Positions 1 to 8,752 of a DNA stretch of 44,537 nucleotides are shown one piece after another. A program made the position numbers and the translations under genes. The notes beneath the pieces are model-generated. The model made no database searches and was not told where the DNA came from. It saw only the letters and a program-made list of their open reading frames with translations. This DNA is from an uncultured Flavobacteriales bacterium. Its GTDB lineage: Bacteria; Bacteroidota; Bacteroidia; Flavobacteriales_C; GCA-002722245. How positions within the stretch are numbered: the stretch's first letter is position 1; each line of letters starts with the position of its first letter. Location: positions 1-44,537 of the forward strand of contig CAJJCC010000012.1 of NCBI GenBank assembly GCA_905182585.1, read 5' to 3'.

Positions 1-237
1 GAGGAAACTTTAAGTAAATACTTAAAGGTACCACGCTGCGCTCTGAATGACGGAAATTAACAATAAAACAACACACATCATTCAGAAGGAGGTACGACTG
101 AGGAAACTTTAAGCAAATACTTAAAGATCCCAAACTGCGCTCTGGATGACGGAAATCAACAATAAAACAACACACGTCATTCAGAAAGACGTACGACTGA
201 GGAAACTTTAAGTAAATACTTAAGGATACAATGCTGT
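1..237. repeat. 99-bp tandem repeat, about 2.4 copies, with two hairpins per unit
   Basis: Units begin with GAGGAAACTTTAAG at 1, 100 and 199, so the period is exactly 99 bp; the third copy decays after about 38 bp. Each unit has a short hairpin (CTTTAAG-6 nt-CTTAAAG, 8-27 in unit 1) and a longer one pairing TCTGAATGA with TCATTCAGA (42-50 with 78-86). In unit 2 the same stem is extended to 11 bp with one G-U pair (141-151 with 175-185). The paired arms vary less than the loops, which suggests selection on structure. The words resemble dispersed noncoding repeats common in Bacteroidota intergenic regions. No ORF crosses it. Confidence 0.85.
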
Positions 238-325
238 GAACTCTTACTAAATTTATTCAACCGCTTCGCGGTGTTGAAACACACCCACTGGAACTCCCCG
301 CCTGATACAAATACTTAAAATATAA
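238..325. other. Noncoding tail after the repeat array, with a small hairpin
   Basis: This completes the 325-base gene-free left end. It contains ACCGC-TTC-GCGGT with flanking TTCAA/TTGAA pairing (about 257-279), a stem-loop just beyond the 3' end of the leftward operon. The TACTTAAA word of the repeat recurs near 313 and 330. There is no T-run of the kind expected for a simple intrinsic terminator. Confidence 0.4.
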
Positions 326-1291
326 TTACTTAAAAATTGAATGCTGAATTGCCAACATGAAATCCTTATATTGATGATGTGCAGGTTTACGCTCGTCCGC
401 CATTAAAAGTCCAGCATCAAAATACAGTTGGTTCACCACATTAAACAATGCAATCCCAGTTTCTTTAACCAAACCCGCAATTGGATCCGTTGTTAAGAAT
501 TGCTTCTTTGCTTGAATTTCACCCCAGATACGATCTGCTAATTCCTTCAATTCATTGGATTTATCTTCAATCAAAACCCTTAATTTCTCTAATGAAACTT
601 CCGCAGCTGACTTTAAAGTTTCACCCTTTAACTGTTCTATAATGCCATCCGATAAACCCAAAGCTGCTGCAGTCATACAAAACTGAGCAAACACCTCAAA
701 AGGCAATTGATGAATTCCGTAAGACACCGGTTGATTTGAACCATTTATTTTAAACACATAATCATTTGGAACAAATGCTTCATTTACCGAAAACCCAAAG
801 GACGAAGAGCTTTTCATTCCTGATAAGTTCCAATCTTTGTAAACGTGGACATCTTTTGAATCGAGCGTTAAACTCACCGTTTCTCCAGAAGGTAATTTTC
901 CATTACAGGTAAAGTAAGTAGCCTGATCTGTTCCTGTGGCTTTACCCCATTTTCCGGACACTAAAAATCCACCTTCAACTTCTTTAACCTCAGTAGCTAA
1001 TCCGCCACTTCCTGCTAAAACACATTTTGGATCGGAGAATATTTTATTGGCTCCAGCTTCTGAATAAAAACCAGAGAAATAGTTAGCGCCTGCACCTAAA
1101 TTGATACACCAACCAAAACTTCCGTTCAACTTGCTACACGATTGAATAATTTGTAAACCTTCTGCTAAAGTAGCTTCTAATCCACCCCATTTGTTTAAAA
1201 CAAATGCCTTAAACCATTTGTTTTGGTAAGCCTGATCTAACAATTCAGGTGATAAACTTTTCAATTCTATTTCAGGAACGGTTGAATGCAT
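326..1291 (-). CDS. Acyl-CoA dehydrogenase-like flavoprotein (monooxygenase-type)
   Basis: A 321-residue protein of the acyl-CoA dehydrogenase superfamily. The helical N-terminal part (KWGGLEATLAEGLQIIQ) and the central beta domain (VEGGFLVSGKWGKATGTDQA, then NEAFVPNDYVF) resemble the flavin-dependent monooxygenase branch (HpaH/DszC-like) more than classical beta-oxidation enzymes. It is shorter than the 380-400 residues usual for the family, with a reduced C-terminal helical domain. The catalytic Glu motif of classical acyl-CoA dehydrogenases is not visible. The start overlaps the tatD stop by one base (TAATG), so it is probably translationally coupled. Substrate unknown. Confidence 0.75.
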   Translation of the reverse strand: MHSTVPEIELKSLSPELLDQAYQNKWFKAFVLNKWGGLEATLAEGLQIIQSCSKLNGSFGWCINLGAGANYFSGFYSEAGANKIFSDPKCVLAGSGGLATEVKEVEGGFLVSGKWGKATGTDQATYFTCNGKLPSGETVSLTLDSKDVHVYKDWNLSGMKSSSSFGFSVNEAFVPNDYVFKINGSNQPVSYGIHQLPFEVFAQFCMTAAALGLSDGIIEQLKGETLKSAAEVSLEKLRVLIEDKSNELKELADRIWGEIQAKKQFLTTDPIAGLVKETGIALFNVVNQLYFDAGLLMADERKPAHHQYKDFMLAIQHSIFK

Positions 1292-2058
1292 TATAATCCA
1301 AAAAGTTCAGTTGCGTTTTTAGTTGTTACTTCACCAACTATTTCAAGTGTTTCTCCTTTTACATCCGCCAATTTCTCAGCAATTTGAAGCAAGTAAGCCG
1401 ACTCGTTTCTTTTTCCTCTTTTTGGTGTTGGTGCTAAATATGGCGCATCAGTTTCAAGTATTAATTCGGATAACGGAACTTGTTCAATCACATGATCTAA
1501 TCCTGATTTTTTAAACGTTAGAACTCCGCCAATACCCATTTTAAAACCACCATAACTCATAATTTTTTGAGCTTCCTCAATTCCACCAGTAAAACAATGT
1601 AAAACACCTGTTAAGGCTTCATCATTCTCTTCATCTAAGAGGTCAAAAATCTCCTGGAAACTTTCCCTTGCATGAATTGCTATTGGTTTTCCGAGTTCTT
1701 TCGCCCAACGAATTTGTTGCCTGAAAGCATCTTGTTGAATCCCAAGCGTTGTTTTATCCCAATGTAAATCAATTCCAATTTCGCCAACAGCACAATAATC
1801 TCGTTGATCAAACCACGCTTTACAGGTATCCAATTGTTTTTGATAATCCTCCTTAACGTAACAAGGGTGTACTCCCATCATGCTTTTAAAAAAGTCTGCG
1901 TTTGCATCTTCTAGTAAATGCATTCGCTCAATTGATTCTACGTCTACATTAGGCATTAAAACCTGTTGTACGCCATTATCTTTACAACGTTTAATACAAT
2001 CATTTAAATCGTCGTTAAACTCCTTAGAATAAAAATGAGAATGAGTATCGATTAGCAT
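1291..2058 (-). CDS. tatD: TatD family metal-dependent hydrolase (DNase)
   Basis: A complete 255-aa TatD-type amidohydrolase-fold protein. The metal ligands are in place: DTHSH at the N-terminus (H6, H8), GEIG (E93), IHAR (H129), HCF (H154) and ETDAPYL (D204), plus the family KRGKRNE segment. TatD enzymes are Mg-dependent 3'-5' exonucleases linked to DNA repair and turnover. The start is well placed, because a TACCTTTG -7 box lies 4 bases before the ATG. It is the first gene of a two-gene operon with the flavoprotein downstream. Confidence 0.93.
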   Translation of the reverse strand: MLIDTHSHFYSKEFNDDLNDCIKRCKDNGVQQVLMPNVDVESIERMHLLEDANADFFKSMMGVHPCYVKEDYQKQLDTCKAWFDQRDYCAVGEIGIDLHWDKTTLGIQQDAFRQQIRWAKELGKPIAIHARESFQEIFDLLDEENDEALTGVLHCFTGGIEEAQKIMSYGGFKMGIGGVLTFKKSGLDHVIEQVPLSELILETDAPYLAPTPKRGKRNESAYLLQIAEKLADVKGETLEIVGEVTTKNATELFGL

Positions 2059-2062
2059 GGTG

Positions 2063-2070
2063 CAAAGGTA
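2063..2070 (-). promoter_or_regulatory. Bacteroidota -7 box for tatD
   Basis: The minus strand reads TACCTTTG, a full match to TAnnTTTG, followed by CACC and the tatD ATG. Transcription would start at or within a few bases of the start codon. No convincing -33 TTTG was seen at the usual spacing. Confidence 0.5.
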
Positions 2071-2092
2071 ATTAACTGTATTATTTATTCAG

Positions 2093-2138
2093 GGTTTTAT
2101 TGAGTAAAACCAGGTTGTTTTGTGTTTAAAACACAAAA
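2093..2138 (-). terminator. Two adjacent inverted repeats after murF-alr, possible terminator
   Basis: GGTTTTA-TTGAG-TAAAACC (2093-2111) and TTTTGTGTTT-A-AAACACAAAA (2118-2138) are both perfect inverted repeats in the 88-bp gap between the murF-alr stop and tatD. They could end the murF-alr transcript ahead of the tatD promoter. The T-run is not clean, so termination is only a possibility. Confidence 0.35.
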
Positions 2139-2146
2139 ACTTACTC

Positions 2147-4633
2147 CTACTCTTGGAAATACACGCGTTTAACGCGGGATGAAATACCAGTTAGGGCTTC
2201 GTACGTTATAGTGTCCATTAACTTGGCTAATTTTTGAATGGGTAATCCTTTTCCAAAAACCAACACTTCATCACCTTCTTCCGCATCAATATCGGTAACG
2301 TCCAACATGCACATATCCATACATACATTTCCTACAATTGGTGCTTTTTCACCTTTAATTAACATATACCCTTTTCGCTTACCTAAACTTCGACGCAAAC
2401 CGTCGGCGTAACCAATTGGCACTGTTGCTATTGTGATTTCTTTTGTGGGCATTTCCATTCGAGAATAGCCTACCGAATCGTGTGCTGCAATGTGTTTTAT
2501 TTGAGAAATGGTTGTTTTTAATTCGCTAACAGGTTCCAGTTTAGATTGGTGTGCTGGGAATGGACTTATTCCATACATTCCGATCCCTAATCTTACCATA
2601 TCAAACTGAGCCTCAGGAAAACTAACTGCGCCTGCCGAATTTACAATATGTCGGATTATATTCCCGCCTAAATTATCTACTACTTTTTGACTTAGTTCAT
2701 CAAACAACGTGATTTGTTGCTTTGTAAACGCCTTATGTAAAAGATCGTCTGCAGTTGCTAAATGACTAAAAACACTTTTTACACTAAGGAGTTTATTGTT
2801 TTTAATGTGAATAATCAATTTATGTAAATCAGACTGATCAAAACCTAAACGATGCATCCCAGTATCCAACTTAATGTGTACTGGGTAACCACTAATTTCA
2901 TTATATCCACTTCTTTTTAAAGCTTGAATAAACAATTCGAATACTTTGAAGCTATAAATCTCTGGCTCTAATCGATTTTGAATCATGATATCATAACCAT
3001 GTTGCTCGGGATTCATTACCATAATTGGAATCGTAATCCCAGCTTTTCTTAATTCAACTCCTTCATCAGCGTAAGCAACCGCTAAATAATCTACTAAATT
3101 ATATTGTAAAACATTCGCAATCTCAAACGAGCCACTTCCATAAGAAAAAGCCTTAACCATTGCCATTACTTTGGTTTTTGATTTGAGTTGAGTTTTAAAA
3201 TAATTGAGATTATGTATTACAGAATTAAGGTTGATTTCCAGTACCGTTTCATGAACACGCTTTTGGAAAAGCACACTAATTTGCTCAAAACCAAACGGCC
3301 TTGCTCCTTTTAACAAAATAGTTTCATTTTTAAATTGAGAAACATCTACTGCTTGAACAAACGTACTTGTTGAGTCATAAAACTTAGCATTACCTGGGAA
3401 AAAATCCTTTTGTAAACTGATGTTTTTCCCAATTCCTATGATTTTTTTTATTCCCTTAGAAGCCAGTAAATTTGCAACCGCTTTATACAATTCATCATCT
3501 GATTTACCGGATTGTAATATATCAGACAAGATTATGGTTTTATTTGGCTGTTGCTTTTGCTGCACCATAAAATCAAGGGCAATCTCTAAACTTCCAAAAT
3601 CTGAATTGTAATAATCGTTGATTACTGAGCAGTGATTTAACCCCTCTTTTAGCTCTAATCGCATTGCGATTGGTGCCAACGACTTCATTCGTTTATTTAC
3701 CCAATCATTGGTGTAGCCTAAATGTAAAAGTGTTGCCCAACAAGTGATACAGTTTTCAATACTTGCGTCATCAATAAAAGGAATCGTGATCTTAATGAAA
3801 TCGTTTTTATAAACGGCTTGAATTATAGTATCTACTTCACCTTTATCTAATTTGCCAACCATTAAATCGGCTGGTAATTTTTTACTCCACGAAAAAGTAT
3901 TGAGTTGCTGGTAATGGGTTTTCTTGGTTAACGCATTTTGAAGGGGTAAAAAATCTCTACAATAAATAAGGTCTTGGGCGTTTTCAAATAATCTTAATTT
4001 TTCTTTTGCTTTTTCATCCCAATTTTTAAACCCCTCATCATGCGCTCCTCCTAAATTGGTGATAATTCCAATAGTTGGTTGAATCATAAACTCCAAAGCG
4101 CCCATTTCACCAGGTTTGGAAACCCCTGCTTCGAAAATTCCAAAATTATGTGAGTTGTCAATGTTCCATAAACTTAACGGAACACCTACTTGGGAATTAT
4201 AGCTTTTAGGACTTCGTACTATATTATATTCTTCTTTTAGTAATTGATAAAGCCACTCTTTTACAATCGTTTTTCCGTTACTTCCCGTAATTCCTATTGT
4301 TGGGAATGTGTATGATTTTCGATGTTTATGAGCTAATAACTGAAGCGTATTAAGAGTGTTGGGTACTTTAAGTACCCATGAACCGTTAACACTGCTCAAA
4401 TTTATTTCTTCATCAACAATAAATGCTCTGATTCCTTTTTGATAGGCCTCATTTAAAAAATGATGCCCGTTATGACGATCTCCTTTTACGGCTATAAATA
4501 CCGACTCCTTAGGGTTAGAAACTCGTCTGCTGTCAATTAACAACGTTTTTATCGCTACAGAGTCAGCTCCTTTTTGAAGCAAATCACCTTCGCTTAAATT
4601 AACAATATCCTGCATTAAATAGGGAAGATCCAT
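2147..4633 (-). CDS. Bifunctional MurF ligase / alanine racemase
   Basis: A fusion of two cytoplasmic peptidoglycan enzymes. Roughly the first 455 residues are a Mur ligase of MurF type, with ATP-binding GITGSNGKT. The C-terminal part, about 370 residues, is a PLP alanine racemase with the lysine in MVKAFSYGSG and the catalytic tyrosine in VGYSRM. Alr makes D-Ala, and MurF adds D-Ala-D-Ala to the UDP-MurNAc tripeptide. The fusion is known in Bacteroidota. The ORF track starts at 4651, but I prefer the seventh-codon ATG at 4633: a perfect TATTTTTG -7 box sits inside the proposed upstream codons, in the same position relative to the ATG as in tatD and recJ. Confidence 0.93.
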   Translation of the reverse strand: MDLPYLMQDIVNLSEGDLLQKGADSVAIKTLLIDSRRVSNPKESVFIAVKGDRHNGHHFLNEAYQKGIRAFIVDEEINLSSVNGSWVLKVPNTLNTLQLLAHKHRKSYTFPTIGITGSNGKTIVKEWLYQLLKEEYNIVRSPKSYNSQVGVPLSLWNIDNSHNFGIFEAGVSKPGEMGALEFMIQPTIGIITNLGGAHDEGFKNWDEKAKEKLRLFENAQDLIYCRDFLPLQNALTKKTHYQQLNTFSWSKKLPADLMVGKLDKGEVDTIIQAVYKNDFIKITIPFIDDASIENCITCWATLLHLGYTNDWVNKRMKSLAPIAMRLELKEGLNHCSVINDYYNSDFGSLEIALDFMVQQKQQPNKTIILSDILQSGKSDDELYKAVANLLASKGIKKIIGIGKNISLQKDFFPGNAKFYDSTSTFVQAVDVSQFKNETILLKGARPFGFEQISVLFQKRVHETVLEINLNSVIHNLNYFKTQLKSKTKVMAMVKAFSYGSGSFEIANVLQYNLVDYLAVAYADEGVELRKAGITIPIMVMNPEQHGYDIMIQNRLEPEIYSFKVFELFIQALKRSGYNEISGYPVHIKLDTGMHRLGFDQSDLHKLIIHIKNNKLLSVKSVFSHLATADDLLHKAFTKQQITLFDELSQKVVDNLGGNIIRHIVNSAGAVSFPEAQFDMVRLGIGMYGISPFPAHQSKLEPVSELKTTISQIKHIAAHDSVGYSRMEMPTKEITIATVPIGYADGLRRSLGKRKGYMLIKGEKAPIVGNVCMDMCMLDVTDIDAEEGDEVLVFGKGLPIQKLAKLMDTITYEALTGISSRVKRVYFQE

Positions 4634-4638
4634 TACAG

Positions 4639-4646
4639 CAAAAATA
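4639..4646 (-). promoter_or_regulatory. Bacteroidota -7 box before (or inside) murF-alr
   Basis: The minus strand reads TATTTTTG followed by CTGTA and ATG. It matches TAnnTTTG exactly and sits 5 bases before the ATG at 4633. If active, translation cannot start at 4651. No clear -33 element was found. Confidence 0.45.
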
Positions 4647-4651
4647 ATCAT

Positions 4652-4941
4652 TTATTATATTCCTATTTTTATAGTTGATTTTTAATTTGAAAAATAAACA
4701 TCAATAACTTTTACTTTCACACTTAATTATGAATACGATACTTTTTTCTGACTTTCAATTTTTCAAATCATAATCTGCTCTGAATAGCATTAAGGATCAA
4801 TACTAAGGAATCAAAAATTTTCTTATGAACTATAAATCGAATGAATAGAACTCCACAAGCCTACTTATTGGAATATTTAAGAAAATATGCTTCTGGTTAA
4901 AGTAAATCATATTGGTTAAAAAAACAGGCGAAATATGGCGC
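4652..4941. other. Noncoding AT-rich gap between murF-alr and sdhB
   Basis: About 290 bases without a convincing gene. Only tiny ORFs occur, for example a 19-codon one at 4841-4900 (MNRTPQAYL...). There is no tRNA-like fold or strong palindrome. It presumably contains the murF-alr upstream region and the spacer before the sdh terminator. Confidence 0.5.
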
Positions 4942-4977
4942 ACAAAAAAACCCGCTCAATAAAAGTGAACGGGTTTG
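4942..4977 (-). terminator. Rho-independent terminator of the sdh operon
   Basis: On the minus strand AAACCCGTTCA pairs with TGAGCGGGTTT (11 bp with one G-U pair, 7-nt loop), followed by a run of T. It lies about 35 bases past the sdhB stop. Confidence 0.85.
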
Positions 4978-5010
4978 ATATTTTATAAATACGAATTAAA
5001 TCGCAGTTAA

Positions 5011-5766
5011 TTACTTTTCCTCGGAAATGATAGATGCTTTTAAGAAGTCACTATTCATTCTCGCTATATTATCTAAAGAAATCCCTTTAGGACATTCAAC
5101 CTCACAAGCTCCAGTATTCGTGCAGTTACCAAAACCAAGCTCATCCATTTTTCCAACCATATTTAAGGCACGTCTGTCGGCCTCAACTTTACCTTGAGGT
5201 AATAATGAGAATTGAGAAACTTTTGCTGAAACGAATAACATTGCTGATCCATTTTTACAAGTAGCAACACATGCTCCACAACCAATACAAGTAGCTGCAT
5301 CAAAAGCCATATCTGCATCCCTTTTCGGAATCGGTATTGCATTCGCATCTTGGGTATTACCTGAAGTGTTTACAGACACATAACCCCCTGCTTGCTGAAT
5401 TTTATCAAATGCGCTTCTATCAACAACTAAATCTTTTACTACTGGAAAACCAGCTGACCTGAAAGGTTCGATCGTAATCGTATCGCCATCCTTAAACATT
5501 CTCATGTGTAACTGACAAGTTGTTACTTTTCTATCAGGGCCGTGCGCTTCACCATTAATATACAAAGAACACATTCCGCAAATCCCCTCTCTACAATCAT
5601 GATCGAAAGCAACAGGCACAATTCCCTTTAAAACTAAACTTTCGTTCAATACATCTAACATTTCAAGGAAAGATGAATCAGGACTAATATCACTTATTGG
5701 ATAAGTTTCAACAGCTCCTTTCGCTTTTGAATCTTTTTGTCTCCAGATTTTCAGTGTTAAATTCAT
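5011..5766 (-). CDS. sdhB: Succinate dehydrogenase/fumarate reductase iron-sulfur subunit
   Basis: A 251-aa protein that carries electrons from the flavoprotein to the membrane quinone site. The [2Fe-2S] ligands are in CREGICGMC near residues 60-68. The C-terminal half has [11 protein letters not shown] and the later [15 protein letters not shown] clusters for the [4Fe-4S] and [3Fe-4S] centres. It is the last gene of sdhC-sdhA-sdhB, 26 bases after sdhA, and is followed by a strong terminator. Confidence 0.96.
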   Translation of the reverse strand: MNLTLKIWRQKDSKAKGAVETYPISDISPDSSFLEMLDVLNESLVLKGIVPVAFDHDCREGICGMCSLYINGEAHGPDRKVTTCQLHMRMFKDGDTITIEPFRSAGFPVVKDLVVDRSAFDKIQQAGGYVSVNTSGNTQDANAIPIPKRDADMAFDAATCIGCGACVATCKNGSAMLFVSAKVSQFSLLPQGKVEADRRALNMVGKMDELGFGNCTNTGACEVECPKGISLDNIARMNSDFLKASIISEEK

Positions 5767-5792
5767 AACGCTTATCTCTTTATGGCCTTGGC

Positions 5793-7808
5793 CTATTTGT
5801 AACTTCTTTGTTTTAATTCAATATCGTTAAACTCTAAAGCTTCTTTATGAAGTACCGCATCACTTGGTTCTCCTTTGTATTCCCAAGCTGCAACGTATCT
5901 ATAATTAACATCATCTCTTAAAGCTTCTCCATCTTGTTCTCCTCCTACCTCAACAGACTCTTCACGGAAGTGACCTCCACATGATTCGTTCCTGTCTAAA
6001 GCATCTTTAGCAAACAATTCTCCTAGTTCTAAGAAATCAGCAACTCTACCAGCTTTTTCTAATTCAGGATTCAAACTGTCGGCAGTTCCAAGAACCCTAA
6101 CGTCTTTATAAAATTCTTCGCGAATTTGTTTAATTTCAGCAATTGCTTCATTTAAACCTTTCGCGTTTCTAGACATTCCAACTTTATCCCACATTACTTT
6201 TCCTAAACGTCTGTGGAAATGATCAACAGTTTTTGTTCCGTTGTTATTAATAAAGAAATCTATTTGTTTCTTTACAGCAGCCTCAGCTTCAGCAAATTCA
6301 GGAAGTTCAGTTGGTATTTCACCAGTTCTAATTTCTTTCGCTAAATAATTACCAATTGTATAAGGCAATACAAAATATCCATCCGCTAAGCCTTGCATTA
6401 AAGCAGAAGCTCCTAGTCTATTTGCTCCATGCTCTGAAAAGTTTGCTTCACCAGCAGCATAACAACCTTCAACAGTAGTCATTAAGTTATAATCAACCCA
6501 AACACCACCCATTGTGTAATGAACAGCTGGATAAATTTTCATTGGTAAAACATATGGATTCTCATCTGTAATCTTCTCATACATTTGAAACAAGTTCCCA
6601 TATTTTGATTCGATAACTGCTGTTCCCAATTTGATAACTAACGCCTCATCTTCAGTGTTTAAACCGTTGATACTTGCTTCAGTTTTACCATATCTTTGAA
6701 TTGCTGCTGCAAAATCTAAATATACAGCTTCACCAGTGTTGTTCACTCCAAAACCAGCATCACATCTCTCTTTAGCAGCTCTTGACGCAACGTCACGAGG
6801 TACTAAGTTTCCAAATGCAGGATATCTTCTTTCTAAATAGTAATCTCTATCCTCTTCAGGAAGGTCTATTGCTTTTTTCTTTCCTTCTCTAATTGCTATT
6901 GCATCCTCTTTTATTCCAGGAACCCAAATACGACCATCGTTACGCAGTGACTCAGACATTAGCGTTAATTTAGCTTGGTCATCACCTGAACGTGGAATAC
7001 ATGTTGGATGAATTTGAGTGTAACAAGGATTCGCAAAGAAAGCTCCTTTTTTATGTATTTTCCAAGCTGCTGAAACGTTAGATCCCATTGCGTTAGTAGA
7101 CAAAAAGAATACGTTACCGTAACCTCCTGTTGCAATAACTACAGCGTGAGCGGAATGTCTTTCTATTTCTCCTGTTACTAGGTTTCTAGCAATAATTCCT
7201 CTTGCTTTACCATCAACCTTAACCAGATCCATCATTTCATGACGGTTATGCATCCTGATTTTTCCTTTGTTAATTTGGCGGTTCATTGCAGAATACGCAC
7301 CTAACAATAATTGTTGCCCTGTTTGTCCTTTAGCGTAAAACGTACGTGAAACTAAAACACCACCGAATGAACGGTTATCTAAAAGCCCACCATAATCTCG
7401 TGCGAAAGGAACACCTTGTGCAACACATTGATCAATAATATTTGCGGAAACCTCTGCTAAACGATAAACGTTTGCTTCTCTACTTCTATAATCACCACCT
7501 TTTACGGTGTCATAAAACAAACGGTAAGTTGAATCACCATCATTTTGATAGTTTTTCGCAGCATTAATTCCTCCTTGTGCAGCTATTGAGTGCGCACGTC
7601 TTGGGGAATCTTGGTAACAAAATGCTTTTACATTGTATCCCATTTCAGCTAAAGATGCAGCAGCAGAACCTCCTGCCAAACCAGTACCAACAACAATAAC
7701 GTCAATTAAACGCTTATTTGCTGGGTTTACAACATCAATATTATTTTTATGATTAGTCCACTTATCCTTAATTGGACCTTCTGGTACTTTTGAATCTAAA
7801 ACTGACAT
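5793..7808 (-). CDS. sdhA: Succinate dehydrogenase/fumarate reductase flavoprotein subunit
   Basis: A 671-aa catalytic subunit oxidising succinate to fumarate in the TCA cycle, or the reverse. The dinucleotide-binding motif [12 protein letters not shown] is near residue 39. [10 protein letters not shown] follows, with H73 as the expected covalent FAD attachment site. HPTCIP and the C-terminal capping region are present. Its length fits the non-classical (type B) enzymes of Bacteroidota and Epsilonproteobacteria. It lies 15 bases after sdhC. Confidence 0.96.
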   Translation of the reverse strand: MSVLDSKVPEGPIKDKWTNHKNNIDVVNPANKRLIDVIVVGTGLAGGSAAASLAEMGYNVKAFCYQDSPRRAHSIAAQGGINAAKNYQNDGDSTYRLFYDTVKGGDYRSREANVYRLAEVSANIIDQCVAQGVPFARDYGGLLDNRSFGGVLVSRTFYAKGQTGQQLLLGAYSAMNRQINKGKIRMHNRHEMMDLVKVDGKARGIIARNLVTGEIERHSAHAVVIATGGYGNVFFLSTNAMGSNVSAAWKIHKKGAFFANPCYTQIHPTCIPRSGDDQAKLTLMSESLRNDGRIWVPGIKEDAIAIREGKKKAIDLPEEDRDYYLERRYPAFGNLVPRDVASRAAKERCDAGFGVNNTGEAVYLDFAAAIQRYGKTEASINGLNTEDEALVIKLGTAVIESKYGNLFQMYEKITDENPYVLPMKIYPAVHYTMGGVWVDYNLMTTVEGCYAAGEANFSEHGANRLGASALMQGLADGYFVLPYTIGNYLAKEIRTGEIPTELPEFAEAEAAVKKQIDFFINNNGTKTVDHFHRRLGKVMWDKVGMSRNAKGLNEAIAEIKQIREEFYKDVRVLGTADSLNPELEKAGRVADFLELGELFAKDALDRNESCGGHFREESVEVGGEQDGEALRDDVNYRYVAAWEYKGEPSDAVLHKEALEFNDIELKQRSYK

Positions 7809-7823
7809 ATCTATAAATCTTTT

Positions 7824-8525
7824 TTAGTGTGCTGAAACTAATGCATGAAACCAAACTATCAGAGCAAATAACAATGGTACTATTACCGAGTATGCCTTTC
7901 CAATTTTAACTAAAGTTGGTGTATACTTTCCGTGACGAAATCCAACAGACTGAAACGTAGAAGCAAATCCATGCGCTAAATGCAATCCTAAAAAGGTAAA
8001 TGCAATGGTGTAAACAGAAGCTTTAACAATTCCCCTTGTTCCTGAAAACTTCCCTACAAGTTCGTGATGATATCTAAAACCTTCAATTCCATCCTCTAAT
8101 CCTGACCAATCTTGATTAATAAATTTTGTTACTACTTCTGGTATCCAAAAATCAATGAAGTGCACTACTAAAAATGCTAAAATCGTTAAACCAGTAAAAA
8201 TCATATTCCTACTAATCCATGTTGAATTTGCTTTTTGATTATCTACTATGTAAGCAATTGGACGCGCTTTTTTATTTTGAATGGTTAAAACAATACCCAT
8301 TATGTAATGGATTACAATACCACCAATTAAAATCGGCTGCATTGCAAATTGAATGATACCATTTGTTCCCATAAAATGGGAAACTTCATTAAATGAAGTA
8401 GGGCTAATTACTGATAATAAATTAATTATTAAATGTTGGAGTAAGAATACCAAAAGAAATAATCCAGAAAGTGCCATAACAAGCTTTCTACCTATTGATG
8501 ATTTTACCAAGCCAGAATTACTCAT
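7824..8525 (-). CDS. sdhC: Succinate dehydrogenase cytochrome b subunit
   Basis: A 233-aa membrane anchor with five predicted helices and several helix histidines (LLQHLI, VIHYIMG, VVHFIDF, GLHLAHG) that can bind two hemes b, as in type B succinate:quinone oxidoreductases with one membrane subunit. It anchors SdhA/SdhB and reduces menaquinone. It is the first gene of the operon, and a TAAATTTG -7 box lies upstream. Confidence 0.93.
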   Translation of the reverse strand: MSNSGLVKSSIGRKLVMALSGLFLLVFLLQHLIINLLSVISPTSFNEVSHFMGTNGIIQFAMQPILIGGIVIHYIMGIVLTIQNKKARPIAYIVDNQKANSTWISRNMIFTGLTILAFLVVHFIDFWIPEVVTKFINQDWSGLEDGIEGFRYHHELVGKFSGTRGIVKASVYTIAFTFLGLHLAHGFASTFQSVGFRHGKYTPTLVKIGKAYSVIVPLLFALIVWFHALVSAH

Positions 8526-8557
8526 AAGTTTACGATTTTGAAATATTATTCACATTA

Positions 8558-8565
8558 CAAATTTA
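8558..8565 (-). promoter_or_regulatory. -7 box for the sdh operon
   Basis: The minus strand reads TAAATTTG, an exact TAnnTTTG match, 32 bases before the sdhC ATG. A TTTTG lies 14 bases further upstream, closer than the usual -33 spacing. Confidence 0.45.
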
Positions 8566-8690
8566 CAACCTTTGAATTACAAAACCTTATTCGTCTTATT
8601 ACAGTATAAAAATTCCACCATATTATTAGGGCCCTTATCCTATTTAAATGTTTCTAAAAAGCCTATATTTAGGTAGACTAGAGCACATTT

Positions 8691-8742
8691 CAGCTATTTT
8701 AAAAGCTGTAAAAAAGAAGGCTTAATTTAGATGCAATCTAAA
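8691..8742. promoter_or_regulatory. Two palindromes upstream of aminopeptidase P
   Basis: CAGCT-ATTTTAAA-AGCTG (8691-8708) and TTTAGAT-GCA-ATCTAAA (8726-8742) are inverted repeats in the 227-bp sdhC/pepP divergent gap, the second ending 10 bases before the ATG. They could be operator sites or a 5' UTR hairpin. The regulator is unknown. Confidence 0.35.
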
Positions 8743-8752
8743 CAAGGTTAAA

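Noticed and set aside
1-237. CRISPR-like array
   Set aside because: The repeated unit is the whole 99 bp with no unique spacers between constant short repeats, and there are no cas genes nearby.
4841-4900. 19-codon ORF starting MNRTPQAYL
   Set aside because: It is too short, with no conserved context or promoter; it could be a remnant but nothing supports that.
5163-5348. 61-aa minus-strand ORF in sdhB
   Set aside because: It is an out-of-frame shadow within the cysteine-rich coding region of sdhB.
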